Shown here piece by piece: positions 1-6,351 of a stretch of DNA of 6,668 bases. This DNA comes from Steroidobacteraceae bacterium (lineage in GTDB: Bacteria; Pseudomonadota; Gammaproteobacteria; Steroidobacterales; Steroidobacteraceae): the NCBI GenBank assembly GCA_025927665.1, contig JAICKZ010000181.1, positions 1 to 6,668 of the forward strand. The letters run 5' to 3'. The first letter of the stretch is position 1, and every line of letters begins with the position of its first letter. Both the position numbers and the translations under genes were made by a program. The notes below the pieces were generated by a model. It ran no database searches. It saw nothing but the letters and a program-made list of their open reading frames with translations, and was not told the DNA's origin.

Positions 1-1161
1 ATATACTCCTGACACCTCACGATTCATATGCCGCGCCTGTTGCCATGACAAGCTATGCACAACCGCATCACCAAATGTTAGATAACGATCTGGCGTGATG
101 TCGTATAAATTTTGCACTTGCAATTCAATATTCTTTATTTCAGAACCACGACGAACTTCCAATTGCACATTGTGATTAACACTGTCATCCAGGACTTGAT
201 TCAGCGGATCAAATGTTGTGATCAATTGCTTGTTGATGCGCAGTAAAATATCGCCAGGCTCCAGTTCACTTGCGGCACTTGATCCAGGCTGTACAGTACT
301 CACCACCAACATGCCAGTTTGTGTGGGAAATTGTTGTCGTACATTGGCTTCGGTTGTTGCATCCAAACCCAACCGATCAAGCTCATCAAAAGGTGTGTAG
401 CTAAATACAGTTTGCAACGTGCCGCGCGTAATAGGTTTGCCTTCTTGTATCAGTTGCAAGGCGCGCACCACACGAGTCAATGGCAAATAGAAACTGGTTG
501 CTGCAGTCGAACTGCCGCCGGCGTTCAATGCCAGTACGCGACCATCAATATCAATCACCGGTGAACCGGACGATCCACCTGAAGTACCCGATGCTGCCTG
601 ATAATAAAACGTATTAAAGTCATTGTAGTTACCCGCTCCATACTCGGGTGCATCACGATCAAGACGTGCGAGCGTGCCAGCCAAAATTGAAAGCTGCTCG
701 CCCGCATCATTACCAACTACGCGAATATCGCGACCCACCACAGCGCCTTGTGGATACAGTGGCAACTCGGCAGGATGAATAAAACGCAATTTCGATGGAT
801 CATAACGATATAAACCAAAGTCGTGGATCGGATCGCGATACACGGGATACAACGCTACTTCTTCACGGTTTTGGAAAACGGCCTGCGCAGTAACAGGGCC
901 AGTTGTTACCACATGACGATTAGTAAGAATCAATCCGCGCTTTGCATCGACTACAAAGCCGGTGGCCTGACCTGACATGTTTTGCTCGGTATCAAACGAC
1001 CGTGTTTGATCGATTTGAATAGTTACAATTCCGGAAGTAATACGTTCAATGGTGCGCGTCCAGTGCGCGTCATCGCGGGATTCATCAGAACCCGATGTAT
1101 CCTTGGCCTGAGCGGCATAACACAACATGGTTATCAAGATCAGAAAAGCTAATCTGCGCAT
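1..1161 (-). CDS. Secreted DEG7/Nma111-type trypsin-like serine protease with PDZ domain, C-terminus cut by window edge
   Basis: The frame is open from an ATG at 1161 to the window edge, giving 387 residues without a stop. The N-terminus looks like a Sec signal peptide: Arg2-Arg3, a hydrophobic stretch over residues 4-16, then AQA followed by Lys20, suggesting cleavage after about residue 19 and export to the periplasm. A chymotrypsin-fold protease domain follows. The triad is visible as His83 in LTNRHVV, Asp114 in RDPIHDFG and Ser198 in GTSGGSSGSPV. A PDZ domain spans about residues 262-345, with TGMLVV near 283 and EPGDILLRIN around 304. The exact wording of the three motifs, and RGTLQTVF at 246-253, match plant DEG7 and yeast Nma111 better than DegP/DegS. 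Those relatives are about 1000 residues long with a second degenerate protease half, so more than half the protein may lie outside the window. The expected role is degradation of damaged or misfolded exported protein; the substrate is unknown. The family call is confident and the function is inferred. Confidence 0.88.
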   Translation of the reverse strand, partial: MRRLAFLILITMLCYAAQAKDTSGSDESRDDAHWTRTIERITSGIVTIQIDQTRSFDTEQNMSGQATGFVVDAKRGLILTNRHVVTTGPVTAQAVFQNREEVALYPVYRDPIHDFGLYRYDPSKLRFIHPAELPLYPQGAVVGRDIRVVGNDAGEQLSILAGTLARLDRDAPEYGAGNYNDFNTFYYQAASGTSGGSSGSPVIDIDGRVLALNAGGSSTAATSFYLPLTRVVRALQLIQEGKPITRGTLQTVFSYTPFDELDRLGLDATTEANVRQQFPTQTGMLVVSTVQPGSSAASELEPGDILLRINKQLITTFDPLNQVLDDSVNHNVQLEVRRGSEIKNIELQVQNLYDITPDRYLTFGDAVVHSLSWQQARHMNREVSGVY

Positions 1162-1166
1162 GAGAA

Positions 1167-1171
1167 TCCTC
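1167..1171 (-). promoter_or_regulatory. Ribosome binding site of the DEG7-like protease
   Basis: GAGGA on the minus strand lies 5 nt before the ATG at 1161. It supports that start, which is also the one that yields a complete signal peptide. A possible weak sigma70 promoter further upstream (TTGTCT, 17 nt, TTGAAT; each 4 of 6 to consensus) is not strong enough to call. Confidence 0.6.
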
Positions 1172-1230
1172 AACAATAACATTAGATTCAATATTGCTTG
1201 AACATAAAGACAAAATCAGAATCATTGGCT

Positions 1231-1245
1231 CGCTCATGTTGAGCG
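1231..1245. repeat. Perfect 6-bp dyad upstream of the protease gene
   Basis: CGCTCA and TGAGCG are separated by 3 nt, forming a perfect hairpin or dyad about 70-85 bp upstream of the protease start. It could be an operator, a 5' leader hairpin, or a worn remnant of the nearby palindromic repeats. Nothing in the sequence decides among these. Confidence 0.35.
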
Positions 1246-1299
1246 TGTTTCGGTCATGCCGAGTATGCCGAATCATACATTCATTTACATGAAGAACCC

Positions 1300-1405
1300 T
1301 TCGTCCTTCGACAAGCTCAGGATGAACGGAGCTCAGGCGAACGGAATAATTTTATTCCATTCATTCTGAGCATATGTTCCATTCATGGTGAGCTCGTCGA
1401 ACCAT
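1300..1405. repeat. Nested palindromic intergenic repeat (two module 2 hairpins around a central dyad)
   Basis: Two 24-bp arms, 1307-1330 and 1378-1401, are inverted copies matching at 20 of 24 positions. Between them lie GCTCAG (1331-1336) and CTGAGC (1366-1371), then GGAATAA (1343-1349) and TTATTCC (1352-1358), so the whole block folds on a centre near 1350/1351. Each outer arm is also a hairpin by itself. In the first, 8-nt stem strands at 1300-1307 and 1319-1326 (one G-T) enclose an 11-nt loop. In the second, ATGGT (1385-1389) and ACCAT (1401-1405) enclose the same loop in opposite orientation. The block sits between the kinase stop codon and the protease gene, where its transcript could form a strong structure at the 3' end of the kinase mRNA. 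No T-run follows, so it is not called a Rho-independent terminator. The rest of the 266-bp gap holds only the dyad and leader listed separately. Confidence 0.75.
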
Positions 1406-1427
1406 ACGTTCATTTTGAAATTGAATA

Positions 1428-2366
1428 TCACCAATTCAAAACTTGCCCGAATGCTGCTTGATATTGCGACGCAAATTCATCACGCGTGAAGCGATGATTC
1501 TGCGGACCATGCGATGCAATCTTGATTGCACCTATCAATGAAGCAATACGACCGGTTACTTGCCAATCCAGTTTATTCATTAACCCATAGATCAAGCCTG
1601 CTCGATAAGCGTCACCACATCCGGTTGGGTCATGAATGGCAACAGGCTTGGCAGTAGGAATATGAATTTTCTCACCGCGACAGTGAATCACCGATCCTTG
1701 TGCACCATGAGTCACAATCAATGCTTGGACACGTTCAGCAAGTTGTTCGTGACTAAGCTTGGTGCGCTCAGACAGTAACTGCCCTTCATATTCATTAACC
1801 GTCACCCAGGTTGCTTGATCAACAAATTTAAGCAACTCGTCACCCGTAAACAGGGGCAGACCCTGACCCGGATCGAAAATAAAGGGAATTTTCGCTGCTG
1901 CAAACTGAACCGCATGTTGAATCATGCCGTCGCGACCATCGGGTGAAATCAATCCCAATGTCACGCTGCCATCAGTGGGTACTGATTGAGTATGCGCGTG
2001 ATTCATTGCACCGGGATGAAATGCGGTGATCTGATTGTCGTCAAGATCAGTGGTGATAAATGCTTGCGCGGTAAATTCATTGCTGATCGTCTTAAGATAC
2101 TTAAGATCAATGCTCTGTTGCTGTAACCACGTATGATAAGGCGCAAAATCATGTCCCACCGTTGCCATGGGCGCACCTTTACCACCCAGCAATTTCAAGT
2201 TATAAGCGATATTACCGGCGCAACCACCAAAGTTGCGACGCATATTTGGCACCAGAAACGACACATTCAACATATGAATTTTGTCGGGAAGAATATGCTC
2301 TTTGAATTTTCCATTGAACACCATGATGGTGTCGTATGCCATGGATCCGCAAATTAGGGCTGTCAT
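1428..2366 (-). CDS. PfkB-family carbohydrate kinase, adenosine-kinase-like
   Basis: A complete 312-residue ribokinase/PfkB-family kinase. The first family signature region is NFGGCAGNIAYNLKLLGG (residues 45-62), contacting the sugar moiety of the substrate. The second signature, DPTGCGDAYRAGLIYGL (246-262), holds the anion hole and the catalytic base Asp252. NEYEG at 191-195 matches the Asn-Glu segment involved in Mg/phosphate handling in this family. The start MTALICGSMAYDTIM, with the MRRNFGGCAGN region, resembles proteobacterial proteins annotated as adenosine kinase or unassigned carbohydrate kinase. The likely reaction is ATP-dependent 5'-phosphorylation of adenosine or a related nucleoside in the cytoplasm, but the substrate cannot be fixed from sequence. 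The ATG at 2366 is the only start that keeps the N-terminal beta strand; the Shine-Dalgarno match (GAG, about 9 nt upstream) is weak. The 98-bp gap to dgkA allows its own promoter. Confidence 0.85.
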   Translation of the reverse strand: MTALICGSMAYDTIMVFNGKFKEHILPDKIHMLNVSFLVPNMRRNFGGCAGNIAYNLKLLGGKGAPMATVGHDFAPYHTWLQQQSIDLKYLKTISNEFTAQAFITTDLDDNQITAFHPGAMNHAHTQSVPTDGSVTLGLISPDGRDGMIQHAVQFAAAKIPFIFDPGQGLPLFTGDELLKFVDQATWVTVNEYEGQLLSERTKLSHEQLAERVQALIVTHGAQGSVIHCRGEKIHIPTAKPVAIHDPTGCGDAYRAGLIYGLMNKLDWQVTGRIASLIGAIKIASHGPQNHRFTRDEFASQYQAAFGQVLNW

Positions 2367-2402
2367 GAAACTGATCTCAACTTATCGAATGTAATAATCA
2401 AA

Positions 2403-2417
2403 ACTATTTATAATAGT
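2403..2417. promoter_or_regulatory. AT-rich perfect dyad with -10-like sequence upstream of the kinase gene
   Basis: ACTATT and AATAGT, 3 nt apart, form a perfect 6-bp dyad 37-51 bp upstream of the kinase start. On the minus strand the same bases include TATTAT, a 5-of-6 match to a sigma70 -10 box, but no convincing -35 hexamer lies at 16-18 bp. It may be a promoter with an overlapping operator, or a weak hairpin followed by TTTT after dgkA. It is the only structure seen in this gap. Confidence 0.25.
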
Positions 2418-2464
2418 AGTACTCAGTAAGCGAAGCGCTGCAAAATGAGTGTGCTATTGCTTCA

Positions 2465-2830
2465 TCATCGCCACAATACCAACAGCCATGTAATTGCCAC
2501 CATACCGAGTGACAAAAATACTGCCGCTGAACCTAAATCCTTAGCAAGGCCGGAAAGCTCGTGACGTTCTAATCCAATGCGATCCACCACGGCTTCGATA
2601 CTGCTGTTAATAATTTCCACCACGAGCACCAGCAAAACACTGCCTAGCAACAACGCACGTTCGATACCGTTACGTCCAAGATATAAACCGAGAGGAAGCA
2701 AAATGATTGCCAGTAACAACTCTTGTCGGAACGCCGCTTCGTTCTTATATACGCCAACAAAACCCTTGATGGAATTGCCAAACGCTTTCAGCAATCGCGC
2801 CAGGCCCGTGGGTTTGTTGCGGTCGATCAT
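2465..2830 (-). CDS. dgkA: Diacylglycerol kinase (prokaryotic, integral membrane)
   Basis: An inner-membrane enzyme that phosphorylates diacylglycerol with ATP to give phosphatidic acid, recycling the diacylglycerol left by membrane-derived glucan synthesis or lipid headgroup transfer. Numbered from the upstream GTG, the protein is 124 residues (121 from the ATG), against 122 in E. coli. All hallmark residues align with E. coli DgkA at a constant offset of six: Glu34 in NEAAFRQE, Glu75, Asn78 and Glu82 in EIINSSIEAVVDRIG, and Lys100-Asp101 in AKDLGSAAVFLS. An amphipathic N-terminal helix is followed by three hydrophobic segments near 41-57, 61-80 and 104-122. Two starts are possible: GTG at 2839 and ATG at 2830. 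AGAAG on the minus strand is 10 nt from the ATG but only 1 nt from the GTG, so the ATG is preferred. It lies 273-282 bp downstream of gcvPB, separated by a repeat element, so co-transcription with gcv is uncertain. Confidence 0.93.
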   Translation of the reverse strand: MIDRNKPTGLARLLKAFGNSIKGFVGVYKNEAAFRQELLLAIILLPLGLYLGRNGIERALLLGSVLLVLVVEIINSSIEAVVDRIGLERHELSGLAKDLGSAAVFLSLGMVAITWLLVLWR

Positions 2831-2899
2831 GTTATTCACACTTCTTCAATAGTCTCTTCGGTCAGAGCAGTCACTCATGGCAACCAAACAGCCTCACAT

Positions 2900-3057
2900 G
2901 TCATTTCCGCGAAAGTGAGAATTCAGTCATTCCGTTCATGGTGAGTCCTAATTCTATCAACGCAGGGGACCAGTCATTGTCGTGCAACTATAAATGAATC
3001 CTTCAGCAAGCTCCGGGTGAGCGCATTTCACTGGATTCTCGCTTTCGAGGGAATGAC
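2900..3057. repeat. Composite MITE-like repeat, copy in the gcvPB-dgkA gap
   Basis: This 158-bp element has inverted ends: 2900-2927 begins GTCATTTCCGCGAAAG, and 3030-3057 is its imperfect reverse complement. Each end is a decayed version of the 20-bp ATTCCC-N8-GGGAAT hairpin seen intact at 4607-4626. Inside lie a GTTCATGGTGAG segment (2934-2945), the 15-bp core TCATTGTCGTGCAAC (2974-2988) and a decayed GAGCTTGTCGA loop module (about 2999-3019). The reverse complement aligns with 6156-6293 over nearly its whole length: about 80% identity by eye in the first 62 bp and about 89% in the last 46 bp, with small gaps between. No open frame of note and no transposase are inside, so it is a non-autonomous repeat. 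Possible CATG target duplications (2897-2900 and 3059-3062) are suggestive only. The remaining bases of the gap, 2840-2899 and 3058-3112, show nothing recognisable. Confidence 0.8.
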
Positions 3058-3112
3058 TCATGCCTTACTGAAACGCAATCAAGTAGCCGACAACAAGACA
3101 AGATGCACCGCT

Positions 3113-4564
3113 TCAACTCCGCCACACGAGATCCAATTGCTTCGCCGCTCGCACATCATCGAGACGACGCACGGGCAATGTATAAGGTGCGCCTTTAACC
3201 TTCGCCGCATCTGTCTCGGCTTCACGTTGAATCTCGATGAGTGCATCAACAAAACCATCAAGATCTTCTTTTGCTTCAGTTTCCGTCGGTTCAATTAATA
3301 AACATTCTGGAACCAATAATGGAAAGTAGGTTGTCGGTGCATGAAAACCATAATCCAACAGTCGCTTTGCAAAATCCATGGCATTCACATTCAACTCACG
3401 CGCTTGACGTTTGAGCGTAATAATAAATTCATGACTGGCACGGCGCTCTGGATAAGCTGGATCAAATCCTGCCTGACGCAAACGGGCGAGTAAGTAATTG
3501 GCATTGAGTGCCGCATATTCTGCAACGCGTGACATACCTTGCTTGCCCAACATACGCATATAAATATAAGCACGCATCAACACACCTGCGTTGCCCATAA
3601 AGCCAGATAATCGACCGATAGATTGCGGCAAATCTTTTTCAGTCAGCCATCGATAAGAATTGTTTTCTTTACCTACAATGGGCAACGGCAAGAATGGCGC
3701 AACTCGTGGACTGACACCCACTGCACCTGCACCAGGTCCGCCGCCACCATGCGGTGTTGAAAATGTTTTATGCAAGTTCATATGAATGACATCAAAACCC
3801 ATGTCACCCGGACGCACCTTGCCAAGAATCGCGTTTAAGTTTGCGCCGTCGTAATAAAGCAGTCCACCTGCATCATGAACAATCTTGGCCATTTGTTTGA
3901 TACGACGTTCAAACACACCGAGCGTAGAAGGATTGGTGAGCATGATGCCCGCAGTGTTTGGGCCCACTGCTTTTTGCAGTGCTTCAAGATCAATATCACC
4001 GGATGGCAGTGAAGGTATCTCCACCACTTTGCAACCACACATAGTCGCAGTCGCAGGATTAGTGCCATGCGCGGCATCGGGCACAATCAGTTCGTCACGA
4101 TGTGATTCGTTACGCGACTTGTGATAAGCACGCATCATCGCCACACCGGCAAATTCACCTTGTGCACCGGCCATCGGCGTTAATGACACGCTGTGCATAC
4201 CCGTGACATCTTTAAGCATTTCTTGCAACTCGTACATGCAAGCGAGATAGCCTTGTCCGGTTGCATCGGGTGCCAGTGGATGACGATTTAAAAATTCCGG
4301 CAGCATTGCGAATTGATTGCAGGCACGCGGGTTGTACTTCATGGTGCACGAACCCAACGGATAAAAATGCGTATCGATGGAAAAATTTCGTTGCGATAAA
4401 CGCGTGTAATGCCGCACTGCCTGTAGCTCCGAAACTTCTGGAAGCATCGGGCGTTTTTTACGACGCAACTTCTCAGGCACTTCCGCTGTTGCAGACACCG
4501 CAGGATATTGCGCAGTTGCTGTGCGACCCGTACGCGAATGTTGAAATATTAATTTTTCAGTCAT
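3113..4564 (-). CDS. gcvPB: Glycine dehydrogenase (decarboxylating) subunit 2, P-protein C-terminal half
   Basis: The PLP-bearing half of the split P-protein. With GcvPA it decarboxylates glycine and passes the aminomethyl group to the lipoyl arm of GcvH. The protein is complete at 483 residues, typical for GcvPB. Fold-type I PLP features are clear: Lys266 in HMNLHKTFSTPHGGGGPGAG forms the internal aldimine; Asp239 in YYDGANLNA pairs with the PLP ring nitrogen; His166 in AAHGTNPA stacks on the ring. FYPLGSCTMKYNP (67-79) and LTPMAGAQGEFAG (128-140) are further family blocks. The start at 4564 gives the expected MTEKLIFQ N-terminus. The Shine-Dalgarno is weak, with GAG about 7 nt upstream. The 183-bp gap to gcvPA is long for subunits needed in equal amounts and is mostly occupied by a repeat element. 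No terminator with a T-run was seen after the stop codon. Confidence 0.96.
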   Translation of the reverse strand: MTEKLIFQHSRTGRTATAQYPAVSATAEVPEKLRRKKRPMLPEVSELQAVRHYTRLSQRNFSIDTHFYPLGSCTMKYNPRACNQFAMLPEFLNRHPLAPDATGQGYLACMYELQEMLKDVTGMHSVSLTPMAGAQGEFAGVAMMRAYHKSRNESHRDELIVPDAAHGTNPATATMCGCKVVEIPSLPSGDIDLEALQKAVGPNTAGIMLTNPSTLGVFERRIKQMAKIVHDAGGLLYYDGANLNAILGKVRPGDMGFDVIHMNLHKTFSTPHGGGGPGAGAVGVSPRVAPFLPLPIVGKENNSYRWLTEKDLPQSIGRLSGFMGNAGVLMRAYIYMRMLGKQGMSRVAEYAALNANYLLARLRQAGFDPAYPERRASHEFIITLKRQARELNVNAMDFAKRLLDYGFHAPTTYFPLLVPECLLIEPTETEAKEDLDGFVDALIEIQREAETDAAKVKGAPYTLPVRRLDDVRAAKQLDLVWRS

Positions 4565-4603
4565 AAGAAACTCGTGTCATCTAACTCTATACATAAACCA
4601 CAG

Positions 4604-4713
4604 GTCATTCCCGCGAAAGCGGGAATCCAGTTATTAACAATTCCCTAGAAACAATCTGTCGATAATTCCAGCAAAGATATTTTTTACTAGGTTCCCGCTT
4701 TCGCGGGAATGAC
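4604..4713. repeat. Short repeat element with perfect 22-bp inverted ends between gcvPA and gcvPB
   Basis: Bases 4604-4625 and 4692-4713 are exact reverse complements, bounding a 110-bp block. Each end is itself a hairpin. ATTCCCGC (4607-4614), GAAA, GCGGGAAT (4619-4626) is a perfect 8-bp stem with a 4-nt loop; the other end has the same stem but for the outermost pair. In the minus-strand transcript the end at 4692-4713 reads with a GAAA loop, a stable GNRA tetraloop, so the gcvPA-gcvPB RNA should carry it. The 66-bp interior is AT-rich and unlike the interior of the composite elements. The fixed bases match ATTCCC-N8-GGGAAT fully at one end and at 11 of 12 positions at the other. No clear target-site duplication was found. 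Confidence 0.85.
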
Positions 4714-4747
4714 AACGCTTCCATATACAGCTCACCAAACATTCATA

Positions 4748-6112
4748 CTAATCATTCAATATTTCAGCCAACGCTTTCGCGTAAGCGGCAATATCTTCAC
4801 TACTATTCATCTCAGTAGTACAGACCAACAGCGCATTACCCAACTTTGGATAATGAGCAGAAATATCATATCCACCGACGATGCCATGCTTAAGCAATGT
4901 ACTAAGTACTTCACCAACATTACGCTCAAGCAGAATCACTGCTTCATGAAAGCGCGATCCGGTGAATGCGGCTTTAACACCCTTAATTGCAGTTAATGAT
5001 TCAACCAATTCTTTACAACGTTGTTGCGACATGATCGCGATATTTTCTAATCCCGTTGCACCGGTGATTGCCATGTAAATCGTTGCGGCGGTTACCAGTA
5101 AACCTTGGTTCGTACAAATATTCGAAGTGGCCTTACCACGTCGAATGTGTTGCTCGCGTGCCTGCAATGTCAAGGTAAAACCTTGTCGACCTTCCATATC
5201 GACGGTACGGCCAATAATACGTCCGGGCATTTGTCGCACGTATTCCATGCGGGTGGTAATAAAACCAAAGTAAGGACCACCCGATGCAAGAGGTACTCCT
5301 AATGGTTGGCCATCGCCCACCACGATATCTGCTCCTTTGCCTGCACTACCCCACTCACCAGGCGGCTTTAAAATGGCAAGCGAAGTGGGATTGACGACGG
5401 CAATGACCATTGCGCCTTTCGCATGGGCCCAATCGGTTAATGCATCAACGTCTTCCAATTGACCAAAGAAATTCGGTTGTTGAATCACCAATGCGGTGAT
5501 GTCATCAGTCGCATATTGTTTCAATGCATCTAATGTAACGAGTCCACTGGCATCAAAATGAATTGTTTCGAACTGCAAATTTTGATTGCCAGCAATGGCT
5601 TTGGCGACTTTACAATAGGTTGGATTCACATTACTGGGCAACAGAAATTTTGCTGACTGCGATTTGCGATTTGCACGCACTGCCATCAAACATGCTTCGG
5701 AGAGCGCAGAGGCACCATCGTACAAAGAGGCATTAGATACTTCCATACCCGTCAAACTGGCCATCATCGTTTGATATTCATATAGCAACTGCAAAGTGCC
5801 TTGGCTGGCTTCTGCTTGATAGGGCGTATACGCAGAATAAAATTCTCCACGCGTGACGATGGCCCATACCGCTGCGGGAATATGATGTTGATACGCACCG
5901 GCACCAATAAAATTAAGGTACGTACCATCCTGCGCTGCACGTCGCTGCATGAGTTGACCAATTTGCATTTCAGTCAATGCATCGGGGACTTGCGTCAAGC
6001 CTTGTGCACGCAAATCAGCAGGGATTTCTTCGAACAAGGTATTGATGTCCGGTGCACCGATCACCGCCAGCATCTCGCGTACATCGTCTTCAGTATGAGG
6101 AATAAAAGGCAT
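4748..6112 (-). CDS. gcvPA: Glycine dehydrogenase (decarboxylating) subunit 1, P-protein N-terminal half
   Basis: The non-PLP-lysine half of the split P-protein, which assembles with GcvPB into an alpha2beta2 glycine decarboxylase in the cytoplasm. It is complete at 454 residues, normal for GcvPA. Family blocks in order are FIGAGAYQHHIPAAV (68-82), EFYSAYTPYQAEASQGTLQ (90-108), YDGASALSEA (131-140), ADIVVGDGQPLGVPLASGGP (261-280) and KATSNICTNQGL (327-338). The 261-280 block sits where the PLP lysine segment lies in the other half and has no lysine, as expected. The start at 6112 gives MPFIPHTEDD, the usual GcvPA N-terminus, with GGA 9 nt upstream as a modest ribosome binding site. It follows gcvH by 239 bp and precedes gcvPB by 183 bp, both gaps holding repeat elements. 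The gene order H-PA-PB implies one operon, but the long gaps leave room for internal processing or promoters. Confidence 0.96.
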   Translation of the reverse strand: MPFIPHTEDDVREMLAVIGAPDINTLFEEIPADLRAQGLTQVPDALTEMQIGQLMQRRAAQDGTYLNFIGAGAYQHHIPAAVWAIVTRGEFYSAYTPYQAEASQGTLQLLYEYQTMMASLTGMEVSNASLYDGASALSEACLMAVRANRKSQSAKFLLPSNVNPTYCKVAKAIAGNQNLQFETIHFDASGLVTLDALKQYATDDITALVIQQPNFFGQLEDVDALTDWAHAKGAMVIAVVNPTSLAILKPPGEWGSAGKGADIVVGDGQPLGVPLASGGPYFGFITTRMEYVRQMPGRIIGRTVDMEGRQGFTLTLQAREQHIRRGKATSNICTNQGLLVTAATIYMAITGATGLENIAIMSQQRCKELVESLTAIKGVKAAFTGSRFHEAVILLERNVGEVLSTLLKHGIVGGYDISAHYPKLGNALLVCTTEMNSSEDIAAYAKALAEILND

Positions 6113-6155
6113 GAATCGAATTCCAATGTTCAGTCAATAAAAAAACTACTAGATA

Positions 6156-6293
6156 ATTCCTGTGTAAGCGGGAATACAGTGAAATACGCTCACCCTGAGC
6201 TTGTCGGAGGGTTCATTATGTTGCACGACAATGAATGATTCGATAGGCTGACCATGAACGGAATAACTGGATTCTTGCTTTCGCGGAAATGAC
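6156..6293. repeat. Composite MITE-like repeat, copy in the gcvH-gcvPA gap
   Basis: About 138 bp with inverted ends: 6156-6175 (ATTCCTGTGTAAGCGGGAAT) and 6271-6290 (ATTCTTGCTTTCGCGGAAAT), both decayed forms of the ATTCCC-N8-GGGAAT hairpin. Inside is a clear module 2 hairpin: ACCCT (6192-6196) and AGGGT (6208-6212) around the loop GAGCTTGTCGG. Then come the 15-bp core GTTGCACGACAATGA (6220-6234) and a CCATGAACGGAAT segment (6252-6264). It is the same element as 2900-3057, in the opposite orientation and slightly shorter. A run of seven T on the minus strand (about 6139-6145) lies some 10 nt beyond the last hairpin, too far for a standard terminator. The other bases of the gap, 6113-6155 and 6294-6351, show nothing else beyond the weak gcvPA ribosome binding site. 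Confidence 0.8.
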
Positions 6294-6351
6294 AGTTAGC
6301 AACTTGATATCTTGTGGATACCATCATGACCAGATGAATACTCACCATTGT

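Noticed and set aside
1102..1161. Lipoprotein signal peptide on the protease
   Set aside because: The only cysteine, residue 14, is preceded by TML rather than a lipobox with a small residue at -1. The AQA-K site fits ordinary signal peptidase I.
1085..1276. 63-codon minus-strand open frame overlapping the protease start
   Set aside because: It is in another frame across the signal peptide region and the leader dyad, with no recognisable domain and no ribosome binding site.
2577..2944. Plus-strand open frames across dgkA and its upstream gap
   Set aside because: They are antisense shadows of the DgkA coding sequence and repeat DNA with no family resemblance.
4604..4713. Bidirectional terminator between gcvPA and gcvPB
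   Set aside because: The hairpins are strong, but neither strand has a T-run directly after a stem, and the element fits a repeat family.
6135..6175. Rho-independent terminator between gcvH and gcvPA
   Set aside because: A decayed hairpin and a run of seven T are present on the minus strand, but the stem ends about 10 nt before the T-run and has two mismatches. It would also cut the operon.
5801..6238. 145-codon plus-strand open frame
   Set aside because: It lies almost wholly antisense to the conserved N-terminal third of gcvPA and runs into a repeat. It resembles no protein family I recognise.
1300..6293. CRISPR array
   Set aside because: The repeats are palindromic, diverged, in both orientations and spread over separate gaps, with no regular spacers and no cas genes.
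6113..6351. Glycine riboswitch in the gcv cluster
   Set aside because: The gap is accounted for by the repeat element, and no glycine aptamer core was recognised. Such a switch would be expected upstream of gcvT, outside the window.
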